Source: JBAPUB01 sp049282455 (GTDB lineage: Bacteria; Actinomycetota; Actinomycetes; JAHEKZ01). From it: a stretch of DNA of 12,489 nt. The number at the start of each line of letters is the position of its first letter. Positions within the stretch are counted from its first letter, which is position 1. A model generated the notes under the pieces. That model was given only the letters and a program-made list of their open reading frames with translations, was not told the DNA's origin and did no database searches. Positions 1-6,929 of this stretch are shown here, in pieces. The stretch is taken from positions 1 to 12,489 of the forward strand of contig JBAPUB010000278.1 of assembly GCA_049282455.1 (NCBI GenBank). The letters are read 5' to 3'. The position numbers and the translations under genes are program-made.

Positions 1-36
1 CACTATGAAGTCGCCTCGGTCGAGCCGAGCGACTGA
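1..36 (+). CDS. Possible C-terminal tail of an unidentified protein (cut by window edge)
   Basis: From base 1 an open frame gives HYEVASVEPSD and then a TGA stop at 34-36. The composition looks like an ordinary hydrophilic protein end, but eleven residues cannot identify a family. If the tRNA fragment downstream marks the end of an integrated element, this would be the last gene of that element. An imperfect inverted repeat with arms at about 10-19 and 25-33 lies inside this tail. It has no T-run and I do not call it a terminator. This could be a chance open frame. Confidence 0.25.
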   Translation, partial: HYEVASVEPSD

Positions 37-121
37 AACCGAGGGAACGGGACGAACCCTGACCCGGACCCATGAGCACACGACGGACCGCCGCGACCCT
101 GGTTGGACGCCGTCGGGGCGA

Positions 122-166
122 CTCACAAACCAGCGGTCGTAGGTTCGATCCCTACTGCGCCCACCA
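122..166 (+). other. 3' fragment of tRNA-Val(CAC), probable attachment-site (attR-like) remnant
   Basis: The sequence reads as the 3' part of a tRNA. The anticodon loop is CTCACAA at 122-128, with U33 and anticodon CAC. The 3' anticodon stem is ACCAG (129-133) and the variable loop CGGTC (134-138). The T-arm is GTAGG / TTCGATC / CCTAC (139-155) with perfect pairing. The 3' acceptor strand is TGCGCCC (156-162), the discriminator A is at 163, and an encoded CCA is at 164-166. The matching 5' parts (acceptor GGGCGCA, D-arm, 5' anticodon stem CTGGT directly before the loop) are absent; similarity stops at the anticodon loop. Tyrosine integrases commonly recombine between the anticodon loop and the 3' end of tRNA genes. 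In that model the intact tRNA and the integrase lie to the left of the window, and DNA right of 166 is original chromosome. Confidence 0.8.
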
Positions 167-308
167 CGTTTGCGCAGGTCACCGACGAGAGAACCCCTCG
201 GCAGGCAACGCGTCGGACGTGGCGTTGGCTAAGACGGAGGAGGAATCCAAGGACTACTGTCTCCAGGTGCATGAAGGCTGGGGAACACCAGCGCTCACTC
301 GGGAGGTC

Positions 309-527
309 ATCCACCCGGTCTGGTGCCAGACGGTCGATGGAGAGGTGGGTGGAGTGTCAGTTGGCATCGGGGCCCGAGTCGGGTTCCTCGCTCAAGCCAA
401 TGAGGTCCTCGTCTCCCAGACTGTGAAGGACCTCGTGGCAGACTCCCGGCTCAACTTCGAACACCCCGGCAGCACGAGTTTGAAAGGCGCCCCGGGCCGT
501 TTGCGGCGCTTCCGGGTGACGTCATGA
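309..527 (+). pseudogene. Remnant of a class III adenylate cyclase, C-terminal 72 codons only
   Basis: The frame ending at TGA 525-527 is collinear, with no net insertion or deletion, with the last 219 bases of the intact cyclase gene at 1652-1870. Shared blocks include IGARVG, VLVSQTVKDLVA and the ending LKG-P-R-RV. Its first codons (IHPVWCQ) stand where a cyclase has LHTGEV-, so the glycine and glutamate of that motif are lost, apparently by a compensated deletion and insertion. The metal-binding Asp, the Lys/GDG block and everything N-terminal are missing. Bases 167-308 upstream resemble no part of a cyclase and hold no gene I can recognise. The remnant's stop overlaps the start of the next gene (ATGA at 524-527), as expected if two paralogues once stood in tandem. 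It might still be translated as part of a longer open frame, but it cannot be an active cyclase. Confidence 0.75.
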
Positions 528-1870
528 CCGGAGCACCCGAGACACGGTACGCACGCGCGGCGGACGGGATCCACGTGGGCTACCAGGTGGTGGGTTCCGG
601 TTCTGTGGACATGGTGTTCGTACCGTACGACTACTCCAACATCGAAGCCGCCTGGGACTTCCCCCCGTTTGTCTCATTCGTTCGGGGCTTGGCCACGATC
701 GGTCGAGTGTTGGTCTTCGATCGGCGTGGCAGCGGCACCTCGGACCGTTCCTGGGCCGGCGAAGCAGCCACGATCGAGGCGCAAATGGACGACATACGCG
801 CCGTGATGGACGCAGCGTCGTCACAGCGTGCGTTCCTGTTCGGGATCGAGAGCGGCGCGTCGCTCTGCTTCATGTTCGCAGCCACGCACCCGGACCGCAC
901 GTCGGGAGTGATCGTGCAGGCCCCGATGGTGTGTGGAACACCGGCGCCTGACTACCCCGCGAGCTGGAGTAGGGAGAGGTACCAGGAGTACTTCGATCGG
1001 GTCGAGAGTGCGTGGGGCACAGATGCCTTCGTCCGGGAGGTCGTCGAACTGCTGTCTCCGTCGCTCCTGCACGACGAGACCGCGGTGCGAGCGTACGGGA
1101 GGCATCTCCGCCTCTCCGCCAGCCCGGGAGACGCGATCGCCCGAGATCGAGCGGTGATGGAGACCGACGTCCGCCACATCCTTCCCTCCGTTCAGGCCCC
1201 GACACTCGTCCTGCATCGGACCGGCGACCGCATGACGAAGATTGACGAGGGGCGGTACACCGCGGAGCACACACCCGGCGCGCGACTGGTGGAACTCCCA
1301 GGAGACGACCACTTGTACCCGCTCGACGATCTCGTCCCCCACATAGCGGCGTTCGTCGAGTCGTTCCGCGTCGAGCAGGCAGACTTCGATCGTGTCCTCG
1401 CAACCGTGCTGTTCACGGACGTGGTCGACTCCACCGTGCAGGCGGCGGCGCTCGGTGACGCCGGCTGGCGCGATGTGCGTGCTCGTCATGATCAGATCGT
1501 GCGCTCGCAGATCGCCCGGTACCGCGGTCGCGAGATCAAGACCATGGGCGATGGGTTCCTCGCGACGTTCGACGGGCCGGCACGTGGGGTGCGCTGCGCG
1601 ACGGCGATCGCCGCTGCGGTTGGTCCACTCGGGATCGAGATAAGGGCGGGATTGCACACAGGCGAGGTCACGATCGAGGGCGACGACGTTGCCGGGCTCG
1701 GCGTCGTGATCGGCGCGCGCGTGGGCGCCCTCGCCAATGCCTCGCAGGTGCTCGTCTCCCAAACGGTCAAGGACCTAGTTGCAGGAAGCGGCCTCATCTT
1801 CCAGGACGCCGGCGAACACGAGCTGAAAGGGGTCCCCGACCGATGGAAGCTGTATCGGGTCGTGACTTGA
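524..1870 (+). CDS. Alpha/beta-hydrolase-like domain fused to class III adenylate/guanylate cyclase
   Basis: The protein has 448 residues. Residues ~5-280 have the alpha/beta-hydrolase layout: FDRRGSGTSDR at 65-75, an elbow region LFGIESGA at 105-112, an Asp-bearing LHRTGDR at 230-236, and the late histidine in LPGDDH at 258-263. Residues ~290-448 form a class III cyclase domain. It shows metal Asp299 (LFTDVVDST), substrate Lys339, the second metal Asp343 in KTMGDG, a substrate Asp388 (DVAG) and the transition-state Arg399 in IGARV. Such fusions are known in actinobacteria and are predicted to make cAMP in the cytoplasm. Two oddities stand out. The elbow is G-I-E-S-G where relatives usually have G-x-S-x-G, so Glu109 sits at the nucleophile position. 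Val395 also replaces the Asn/His four residues before Arg399. The hydrolase part may therefore only bind a ligand and tune the cyclase. The ATG overlaps the stop of the upstream remnant. No transmembrane segment is evident. Confidence 0.88.
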   Translation: MTGAPETRYARAADGIHVGYQVVGSGSVDMVFVPYDYSNIEAAWDFPPFVSFVRGLATIGRVLVFDRRGSGTSDRSWAGEAATIEAQMDDIRAVMDAASSQRAFLFGIESGASLCFMFAATHPDRTSGVIVQAPMVCGTPAPDYPASWSRERYQEYFDRVESAWGTDAFVREVVELLSPSLLHDETAVRAYGRHLRLSASPGDAIARDRAVMETDVRHILPSVQAPTLVLHRTGDRMTKIDEGRYTAEHTPGARLVELPGDDHLYPLDDLVPHIAAFVESFRVEQADFDRVLATVLFTDVVDSTVQAAALGDAGWRDVRARHDQIVRSQIARYRGREIKTMGDGFLATFDGPARGVRCATAIAAAVGPLGIEIRAGLHTGEVTIEGDDVAGLGVVIGARVGALANASQVLVSQTVKDLVAGSGLIFQDAGEHELKGVPDRWKLYRVVT

Positions 1871-1906
1871 GCCCCTGTTGGGACGGAAGTCGTGGCCGAT
1901 CGGCGG

Positions 1907-2191
1907 CTAGACCGTCTCCCACGTTCCGTCGATCCACTCGGGCTCACCCTCGAGCAAGGGTGCGACCTGCGTGCTCCACCACTCGGCCTGGACGGGGTCA
2001 TCGGCCAGCTTCTGGTACGCCTCCTTCGACTCGAACCGGACGGCCATCACCATGCGGCCGTCATCTGCTGTCATCACCCACTCGTCCACGTAGCCGACCG
2101 AAGGCCCGCGCTCCTTGGTCCACCGCCGCGCGGACTCACGGATCTGCTCGACCGGAACTGCGGTCCGGGCGATCATCACGGTTCCGTACAT
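1907..2191 (-). CDS. Small ABM-like (dimeric alpha/beta barrel) protein of unknown function
   Basis: The protein has 94 residues (MYGTVMIART to WIDGTWETV). The pattern is an N-terminal strand (GTVMIARTAV), a helix with RESARRWTKERGP, a strand pair (YVDEWVMTADDGRMVMAVRFESKEAYQKLADDP) and a short C-terminal helix. That is the order seen in ferredoxin-like ABM/EthD-type proteins, which often form dimers. No catalytic residues can be assigned, so an enzymatic role should not be assumed. The ATG at 2191 was chosen because GAGGAGG lies about 6 bases upstream; the frame is open further upstream but crosses strong inverted repeats and low-complexity coding. It is convergent with the cyclase gene, with 36 bases between the stops, and divergent from the mannosyltransferase gene. 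Confidence 0.8.
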   Translation of the reverse strand: MYGTVMIARTAVPVEQIRESARRWTKERGPSVGYVDEWVMTADDGRMVMAVRFESKEAYQKLADDPVQAEWWSTQVAPLLEGEPEWIDGTWETV

Positions 2192-2202
2192 GGCACCTCC
2201 TC

Positions 2203-2226
2203 GCCCACCGGTGCCGACCGGTGGGC
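2203..2226. repeat. Perfect 10-bp inverted repeat next to the ribosome binding site of the ABM-like gene
   Basis: The arms GCCCACCGGT (2203-2212) and ACCGGTGGGC (2217-2226) are exact reverse complements around a 4-base centre. On the minus strand it ends only a few bases before the GAGGAGG ribosome binding site of the gene starting at 2191. It could be a repressor operator or a 5'-UTR hairpin that controls translation. The sequence alone does not decide between them. Confidence 0.6.
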
Positions 2227-2231
2227 ACCAG

Positions 2232-2248
2232 GCCGCGCTCAGCGCGGC
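2232..2248. repeat. Second perfect inverted repeat in the same intergenic region
   Basis: GCCGCGCT (2232-2239) and AGCGCGGC (2241-2248) pair exactly around a single C, giving a 7-bp stem with a 3-base loop if transcribed. It lies 5 bases from the 2203-2226 repeat. A weaker dyad, ACCAC-GG-GTGGT, follows at about 2254-2265. The stack lies between two divergent genes and probably includes their control region. No clear -10/-35 pair was found. Confidence 0.5.
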
Positions 2249-2426
2249 ACATCGACCACGGGTGGTGGCCGTCGGTCCGTCGTTGCCGCCGTTGATCCAG
2301 CAACGCGTCCGTGACGAACCGTAGACCCGGTCTGGCCCCTCTGTCACCGGCGCCACCTTCGGCAGCGATAGCGGGTCCAGAAGGCCGGCGTACGGTGGGG
2401 CCCATCAACGGTCGGAGCTGGTGGTG

Positions 2427-3794
2427 ATGACTCCCACAGGTCGCGCGGAAGCGAGCGGCGCGGCCGTGCTGCGGCGCAACCGGCTGCGCTCCCTCGCGGG
2501 CCGTTCGGGCTGGAAGGTCCGTCTGCTGGTCACCGTCGGCTGCTGGTGGGTCTTCGCTGGGCTCGTGTGGTGGCGAGCTGTCGCGCAACCGGGTGGACCC
2601 TGGACGCCGACGACATCAAGTGCGCCCTACCGATTCGCGCTGCTGCAGCTTCTGCTCTTGGTCCCTTGGGCCTTGACACTGCACGCGCTTCGCGACCAGC
2701 GGCGAATCGCCGCTGCCGCGGTCTTCGTCGCCTGGGGTGCCGTTGCGCTCCCCCTGCTCCTGGCACCGCCGATGCAGTCGCATGACGTTTTCCAGTACGC
2801 CGTGTACGGGCACATGCAGTCCGGGCACGACCTCAACCCGTTCGTCACCTCGCCAGCGTCGGGCGACGGCACCTGGCTGGGCTTCGCGTCGTGGCCGAGC
2901 ACCACTGCGGTCTACGGCCCACTGTGGCTGATGGTGGTGGACGTGCTGGCCGGGTGGGCCGGCGGCAGCGTCGTCGCCGCGGTCCTGATGATCAAGGTGC
3001 TCACCGTGATTCTGCTCGGACTTGCCGGCTGGGGGCTGCTGAGCCTTCGGGCCGACCCGGTGGCCGGTGTTGCGGAGGGGAGTGCGGCCACGGTGGCGTT
3101 CCTGCTCCTGAACCCGCTGGTCGTCACGGCCGTCGTGCTTGGGGGCCATCTGGACGCGGTCCTCGTGGCGGCGTTCGTCGCGGCGATGGTGGCCGACCAG
3201 CGCCGCCGGCCGCTTCTCAGTGTGGCCTGCCTCGTGGCTGCGTGTCTGGTGAAGGTGTACGCAGCCCCGGTGCTCGCGGTCTACCTGCTTGCTCTGTGGC
3301 GGCGGGGGAACCGTCGGAAGGCCGTGGCCGGTGGCGCGATCGCTGTGGTCGCCTCCGTGGTTGCCTACGCGCCCTACTGGGCCAGCGCGGCGACGTTCCA
3401 GGCGCTCATCGACGCCGGCGGGATGGCTGACCACTCGTTGGCCGGAGTGCTCGGTCTGCATCTGGTCGGTCTCGTGCTTCCGTTGGCCGTGGGCATCGTC
3501 CTGGTCTTCCATCCCGTCACCGTCACCCGCACCTGGTGGGCGGCAGCCGTGCTGCTCGGGTCGTTCTTCCTGGCAACCAGCTGGTTCCTGCCGTGGTACC
3601 TGGTCGGCTTGGTCGCGCTGGTTGCCCCACTGACCGACGAGCGGCTGCGCCGCGCGGTTGCGGTCGCCACGGGGACGTCGTTCATCGGCCTCCCCCCGGG
3701 CTGGTTGGCACTGCAGACTGCTCTTCGGTACCTGCCGGTTTGGGTGGCCTGGCGCTGGCCGGTTCGCACCGTGCGGGTGGACAGCAACCGCTAG
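2427..3794 (+). CDS. Polytopic glycosyltransferase of the MptA/MptB (polyprenol-phosphomannose-dependent) type
   Basis: The protein has 455 residues from ATG 2427. GGAG at 2414-2417 is 9 bases upstream; in-frame GTGs at 2421 and 2424 are alternatives. It is rich in hydrophobic segments, roughly 10-13 membrane spans, beginning with LLVTVGCWWVFAGLVWW near residue 35. After the second or third span comes QSHDVFQYAVYGHMQSGHDLNPF (~117-139), matching the GT-C signature in which an acidic residue (here Asp120) faces the lipid-linked sugar donor. The late block SWFLPWYLVGLVALVAP is also typical. Family members extend alpha-1,6-mannan cores of lipomannan-like glycolipids at the plasma membrane using polyprenyl-phosphate mannose. 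The exact linkage and acceptor here are unknown. The N-terminal ~30 residues are Arg-rich and cytosolic. It stands alone, divergent from the ABM-like gene and 54 bases before nif3. Confidence 0.82.
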   Translation: MTPTGRAEASGAAVLRRNRLRSLAGRSGWKVRLLVTVGCWWVFAGLVWWRAVAQPGGPWTPTTSSAPYRFALLQLLLLVPWALTLHALRDQRRIAAAAVFVAWGAVALPLLLAPPMQSHDVFQYAVYGHMQSGHDLNPFVTSPASGDGTWLGFASWPSTTAVYGPLWLMVVDVLAGWAGGSVVAAVLMIKVLTVILLGLAGWGLLSLRADPVAGVAEGSAATVAFLLLNPLVVTAVVLGGHLDAVLVAAFVAAMVADQRRRPLLSVACLVAACLVKVYAAPVLAVYLLALWRRGNRRKAVAGGAIAVVASVVAYAPYWASAATFQALIDAGGMADHSLAGVLGLHLVGLVLPLAVGIVLVFHPVTVTRTWWAAAVLLGSFFLATSWFLPWYLVGLVALVAPLTDERLRRAVAVATGTSFIGLPPGWLALQTALRYLPVWVAWRWPVRTVRVDSNR

Positions 3795-3848
3795 GTCCCG
3801 CAGGTCGCAGACGAATCACCCCATCGTGTGCCCGTTAGGGTTTCGGCC

Positions 3849-5051
3849 GTGGCCACTGACCCGATGATGGGCGACGTCATCGCCGTGCTCGACGCCCAAT
3901 ACCCGCCGGAGACGGCCGAGACGTGGGATGCCGTAGGTCTCGTGTGCGGCGACCCGCTGCGACGGGTGCGTCGGGTGATGTTCGCCGTCGACCCCCACGA
4001 GGACGTCGTCGCAGAAGCAGTCGAGTGGGGCGCCGACCTCCTCGTCACCCACCACCCCCTGCTGCTGAAGGCAGTGCACGCCGTTCCCTCGAGCACCACC
4101 AAGGGGCGCGTCCTCAGCGCCCTCATCCGGGCCGACTGCGGGCTGTTCACTGCGCACACCAACGCCGACGTTGCGCAGGGAGGTGTCAGCGACGCCCTGG
4201 CGCAGGCGCTTGGACTCGTCGCCACCCGGCCGCTGGTGCCTCGCAGTCACGGCGAGCTCAAGATCGTCACCTTCGTGCCACCGCCCCAGGCCCAGCGGGT
4301 CATCGACGCGATGGCGGACGCGGGGGCCGGCACGATCGGCGACTACACCCGGTGCGCGTGGAGCATCTCGGGCGAGGGGCAGTTCCTGCCGGGAGTGGGC
4401 TCGCATCCGGTGATCGGGCGACCAGGAGTCGCGGAAGAGACCCCCGAGGTTCGTGTCGAGCTCGTCGTGCCGAGGTCGTGTCGTGACGCCGTTGTCGAGG
4501 CCATGGTCGAGGCTCATCCGTACGAGGAAGTCGCCTTCGACGAGTACCCGTTGGTCGCTCGGCCCGGCCAGACGGGGTTGGGCCGGGTCGGCCTTCTGGA
4601 GTCGTCGACGACGCTGGACGCGTTCGCCGAACGCGTGGCTCGGTCGCTCCCTTCGACGGCCGGTGGGGTACGCGTGGCCGGCGACGGCGGGCGTGTCGTC
4701 GACCGCGTCGCGGTCTGCGGGGGAGCGGGTGACAGCCTGCTCGCGGCCGCTACGGCAGCCGGGGTCGACGTCTTCGTCACAGCCGATCTGCGTCACCACC
4801 CGGCGTCGGAGCACCTCTCCGACGCTGCGCCGGCCCTGGTCGACCCCGGGCACTTCGCGAGCGAGTGGCCGTGGCTTCCGCTCGCTGCGGACCGGCTGGC
4901 CGAGGCCCTGGCCGAGGTCGGCACTACGGTGGAGACCCGAGTGTCGACCCTCGTCACCGACCCGTGGTCCGCACTGGTGACGGCGGAGATCACCGCAGAG
5001 ATCGCCGACATCACCGCAGACCGGACACCCGTTCGAGAGGAGCAGCCCTGA
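3849..5051 (+). CDS. Nif3-like dinuclear metal-centre protein (DUF34/NIF3)
   Basis: The protein has about 400 residues from GTG 3849, chosen because AGGG lies 8 bases upstream and the family typically begins shortly before DVIAVLD--YPP--AE-WD-VGL. A GTG at 3828 would add seven residues. Two Nif3 halves are visible. The N-terminal half has WDAVGLVCGDP (~26-36), the metal-binding THHPLL (~67-72) and HTNAD (~103-107). The C-terminal half has VCGGAGDSLL, TADLRHHPASEH and DPGHFASEW, whose His and Glu complete the two-metal site. The ~130 residues between fit the PII/CutA-like insert found in longer family members (LKIVTFVPP- to -HPYEEVAFDEYPL). The biochemical role of the family is unsettled; the label 'GTP cyclohydrolase 1 type 2' is widespread but weakly supported. 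It is the first gene of a three-gene operon and overlaps the next start by CTGA. Confidence 0.92.
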   Translation: MATDPMMGDVIAVLDAQYPPETAETWDAVGLVCGDPLRRVRRVMFAVDPHEDVVAEAVEWGADLLVTHHPLLLKAVHAVPSSTTKGRVLSALIRADCGLFTAHTNADVAQGGVSDALAQALGLVATRPLVPRSHGELKIVTFVPPPQAQRVIDAMADAGAGTIGDYTRCAWSISGEGQFLPGVGSHPVIGRPGVAEETPEVRVELVVPRSCRDAVVEAMVEAHPYEEVAFDEYPLVARPGQTGLGRVGLLESSTTLDAFAERVARSLPSTAGGVRVAGDGGRVVDRVAVCGGAGDSLLAAATAAGVDVFVTADLRHHPASEHLSDAAPALVDPGHFASEWPWLPLAADRLAEALAEVGTTVETRVSTLVTDPWSALVTAEITAEIADITADRTPVREEQP

Positions 5052-5791
5052 ACGCCTCGCCCGCCGACCAGCAGCGCCTGCTCGACCTTCAGGCCATCGA
5101 CACCCACATCGCCCAGCTGGCCCACCGTCGGGACCGACTGCCCGAGATCGCTGAGCTCACGGGCATCGCCGATCAGCTGAGGGGCGTCGCTGACGACCTC
5201 GTCGGGGTCCAGACCGAGAGGTCCGACGTCAACCGCGAGGCCACCAAGCTCGAGCGTGACATCGAGCAGGTGCGGGCCAGGGCCGACCGTGACCAGCAGC
5301 GGATGAACGCCGGGACGGTGGGGTCCGCCAAGGAGCTGGAGAGCCTGCAGCACGAGATCACGTCGCTGCAACGTCGCCAGACTGAGCTGGAGGACGCCGA
5401 GCTCGAGATCCTCCAGCGTGTGGAGGATCTCGACACGACCCTCACCGAGCTGTCCCAGCGTGAGCAGTCGTTGACCGGGCAGCAGGTCGAGACCGAGCGC
5501 CGGCGCGACACCACGTGGGCCGAGATCGACCGCGACACGGCTCTTGCGCGCGAGCAACGAGCGGCGATCGTCGTCGACGTACCAGCGGACCTCATGGCCC
5601 TCTACGAGAAGATCCGCGAGCAGCTCGGAGGCGTGGCCGTCGCCGAGCTCAAGCAACGGCGTTGCGACGGCTGCCGCCTGGACCTCAACGCCATCGAGGT
5701 CGGGCGGTTCCGCGACGCACCCGACGACGCGATCCTGCGTTGCGAGGAGTGCCGTCGCATCGTCGTGCGTACCGCACAGTCAGGGCTCTAG
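5048..5791 (+). CDS. Coiled-coil protein with C-terminal C4 zinc ribbon (Rv2229c-like)
   Basis: The protein has 247 residues if it starts at CTG 5048. It opens NASPADQQRLLDLQAIDTHI, like the start of its relatives. A long charged heptad-like region follows (~20-170, rich in Glu, Arg, Gln and Leu) that should form an antiparallel coiled coil. The C-terminal ribbon has CDGC (Cys206, Cys209) and CEEC (Cys232, Cys235). CTG is proposed because AGAGGAG (5036-5042) stands 5 bases before it. The next downstream start (ATG near 5303) would remove a third of the protein, and upstream starts add low-complexity sequence translated from the end of nif3 in another frame. The family is conserved in actinobacteria and beyond; a nucleic-acid or scaffold role is suggested but unproven. 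The constant pairing with Nif3 and RNase HI supports a shared process. Confidence 0.88.
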   Translation: MNASPADQQRLLDLQAIDTHIAQLAHRRDRLPEIAELTGIADQLRGVADDLVGVQTERSDVNREATKLERDIEQVRARADRDQQRMNAGTVGSAKELESLQHEITSLQRRQTELEDAELEILQRVEDLDTTLTELSQREQSLTGQQVETERRRDTTWAEIDRDTALAREQRAAIVVDVPADLMALYEKIREQLGGVAVAELKQRRCDGCRLDLNAIEVGRFRDAPDDAILRCEECRRIVVRTAQSGL

Positions 5792-5800
5792 GCAGCGCGG

Positions 5801-6919
5801 GTGTCACGTCGTCTGCGCGTCGAGGCCGACGGTGGGTCGAGGGGGAACCCCGGTCCCGCCGCCTACGGCGCGGTGGTGCGCGACCTCGAGACCGGTCGCC
5901 TGCTGGCCGAGTCCGCCGCCGAGATCGGAGTAGCCACCAACAACGTCGCCGAGTACCGGGGGCTGATCGCCGGGCTGCGTGCGGCCCGAGCGATCGACCC
6001 CGACGCCGAGATCCACGTCGCGCTGGACTCCAAGCTCGTCGTCGAACAGATGAGCGGACGATGGAAGATCAAGCACGACGGCATGAGGCAGCTGGCCCTC
6101 GAGGCACGCGCGGTGTTCCCTTCCGACCAGGTCACCTACACGTGGATCCCGAGGGAGCAGAACCGTGACGCCGACCGACTGGTGAACGCTGCTCTCGACG
6201 GCACCATGGACAAGCCACGAACCGCTCTACCGGCCAACACACTGGTCGGCTGGTCCGCGCCGGCGGCGTCGGCCACCACGACCCTGATGCTGCGACATGG
6301 CGAGACGACGCACACGGTGGCCAAGCGTTTCAGCGGCTCCGGGGGTGATGACCCGGTGCTCTCGGAGCGTGGTCGCTGGCAGGCCGAGCAGGCGGCCGGG
6401 TTCCTGGCAACGCACGGGGGGATCACGGCTGTCGTCAGCTCGCCGATGAGACGCACCCGCGAGACCGGCGAGCTGGTCGCCGGTGCGCTCGGCGCCGAGC
6501 TGCTGATCGACGACGACCTTCGCGAGTGCGACTTTGGTGCCTGGGACGGCTACACGTTCGCCGAGGTCCGTGACCGCTGGCCCGAGGAGCTCGTCGCATG
6601 GCTGGCGTCGACCGCGGTGCGTGCGCCTGACGGGGAGTCCTTCGATGACGTGCGCGAGCGGGTCAACGGCGCGCGAGAGCGGATCGTGTCCGAGCATGAG
6701 GGCGCAAACGTGCTGCTGGTCACCCACGTCACGCCGGTGAAGACCTTGGTGCGGATTGCCCTCGATGCTCCTTCACACTCGTTGTTCCGCATGGAGCTGC
6801 GCCCCGCCTCGCTGACCACGATCGTGTGGTTCGCAGACGGCAATGCGTCGTTGCGTGCGTTCAACGACACGTCCTACCTGCGCGACGAGCCCACGCAGCA
6901 CACTCCTAGCTCCGGCTGA
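5801..6919 (+). CDS. Bifunctional RNase HI / histidine phosphatase (Rv2228c-like)
   Basis: The protein has 372 residues from GTG 5801, nine bases after the zinc-ribbon stop. Residues 1-135 are type I RNase H: Asp10 in EADGGSRGNPG, Glu51 in NVAEYRGL, Asp76 in ALDSKLV and Asp125 in NRDADRLVNAA form the four-carboxylate metal site that cuts RNA in RNA-DNA hybrids. A linker (~136-160, TALPANTLVGWSAPAASA) joins a phosphoglycerate-mutase-like phosphatase. That domain has the phospho-histidine motif RHGET (165-169), SSPMRRTRET (213-222), a likely proton donor Glu242 in LRECDFG and the second His309 in VTHVTPVK. In M. tuberculosis the homologous fusion couples RNase HI with an alpha-ribazole-phosphatase (CobC-like) or acid phosphatase activity. 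All key residues are present. Why R-loop removal and a phosphatase share one chain is unknown. Confidence 0.94.
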   Translation: MSRRLRVEADGGSRGNPGPAAYGAVVRDLETGRLLAESAAEIGVATNNVAEYRGLIAGLRAARAIDPDAEIHVALDSKLVVEQMSGRWKIKHDGMRQLALEARAVFPSDQVTYTWIPREQNRDADRLVNAALDGTMDKPRTALPANTLVGWSAPAASATTTLMLRHGETTHTVAKRFSGSGGDDPVLSERGRWQAEQAAGFLATHGGITAVVSSPMRRTRETGELVAGALGAELLIDDDLRECDFGAWDGYTFAEVRDRWPEELVAWLASTAVRAPDGESFDDVRERVNGARERIVSEHEGANVLLVTHVTPVKTLVRIALDAPSHSLFRMELRPASLTTIVWFADGNASLRAFNDTSYLRDEPTQHTPSSG

Positions 6920-6929
6920 GGCTCCAGGG

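Noticed and set aside
103..314. Short open frames on both strands over the tRNA fragment (ending -VGSIPTAPT- or -VGIEPTTAGL)
   Set aside because: These peptide endings are the classic false proteins produced by translating a tRNA 3' end.
72..527. A continuous 151-codon open frame running through the tRNA fragment into the cyclase remnant
   Set aside because: Its first half is translation of tRNA and unrelated DNA (with the telltale FDPYCAHH stretch from the T-arm and CCA). Only the last 72 codons have homology, and they lack all catalytic residues except those near the end.
821..1762. A 313-codon minus-strand frame opposite the cyclase gene
   Set aside because: It is the mirror of a GC-rich coding frame, with no recognisable domain and His/Arg-rich low-quality composition. 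The plus-strand frame has clear domains.
1895..1904. GCCGATCGGC palindrome between the cyclase and ABM-like stops
   Set aside because: Ten-base palindromes of this composition are common in high-GC DNA and it cannot form a hairpin with a proper loop.
2616..3512. A 298-codon minus-strand frame opposite the mannosyltransferase gene
   Set aside because: It is rich in His, Arg, Asp and Gln with no motif; typical antisense of a membrane-protein gene.
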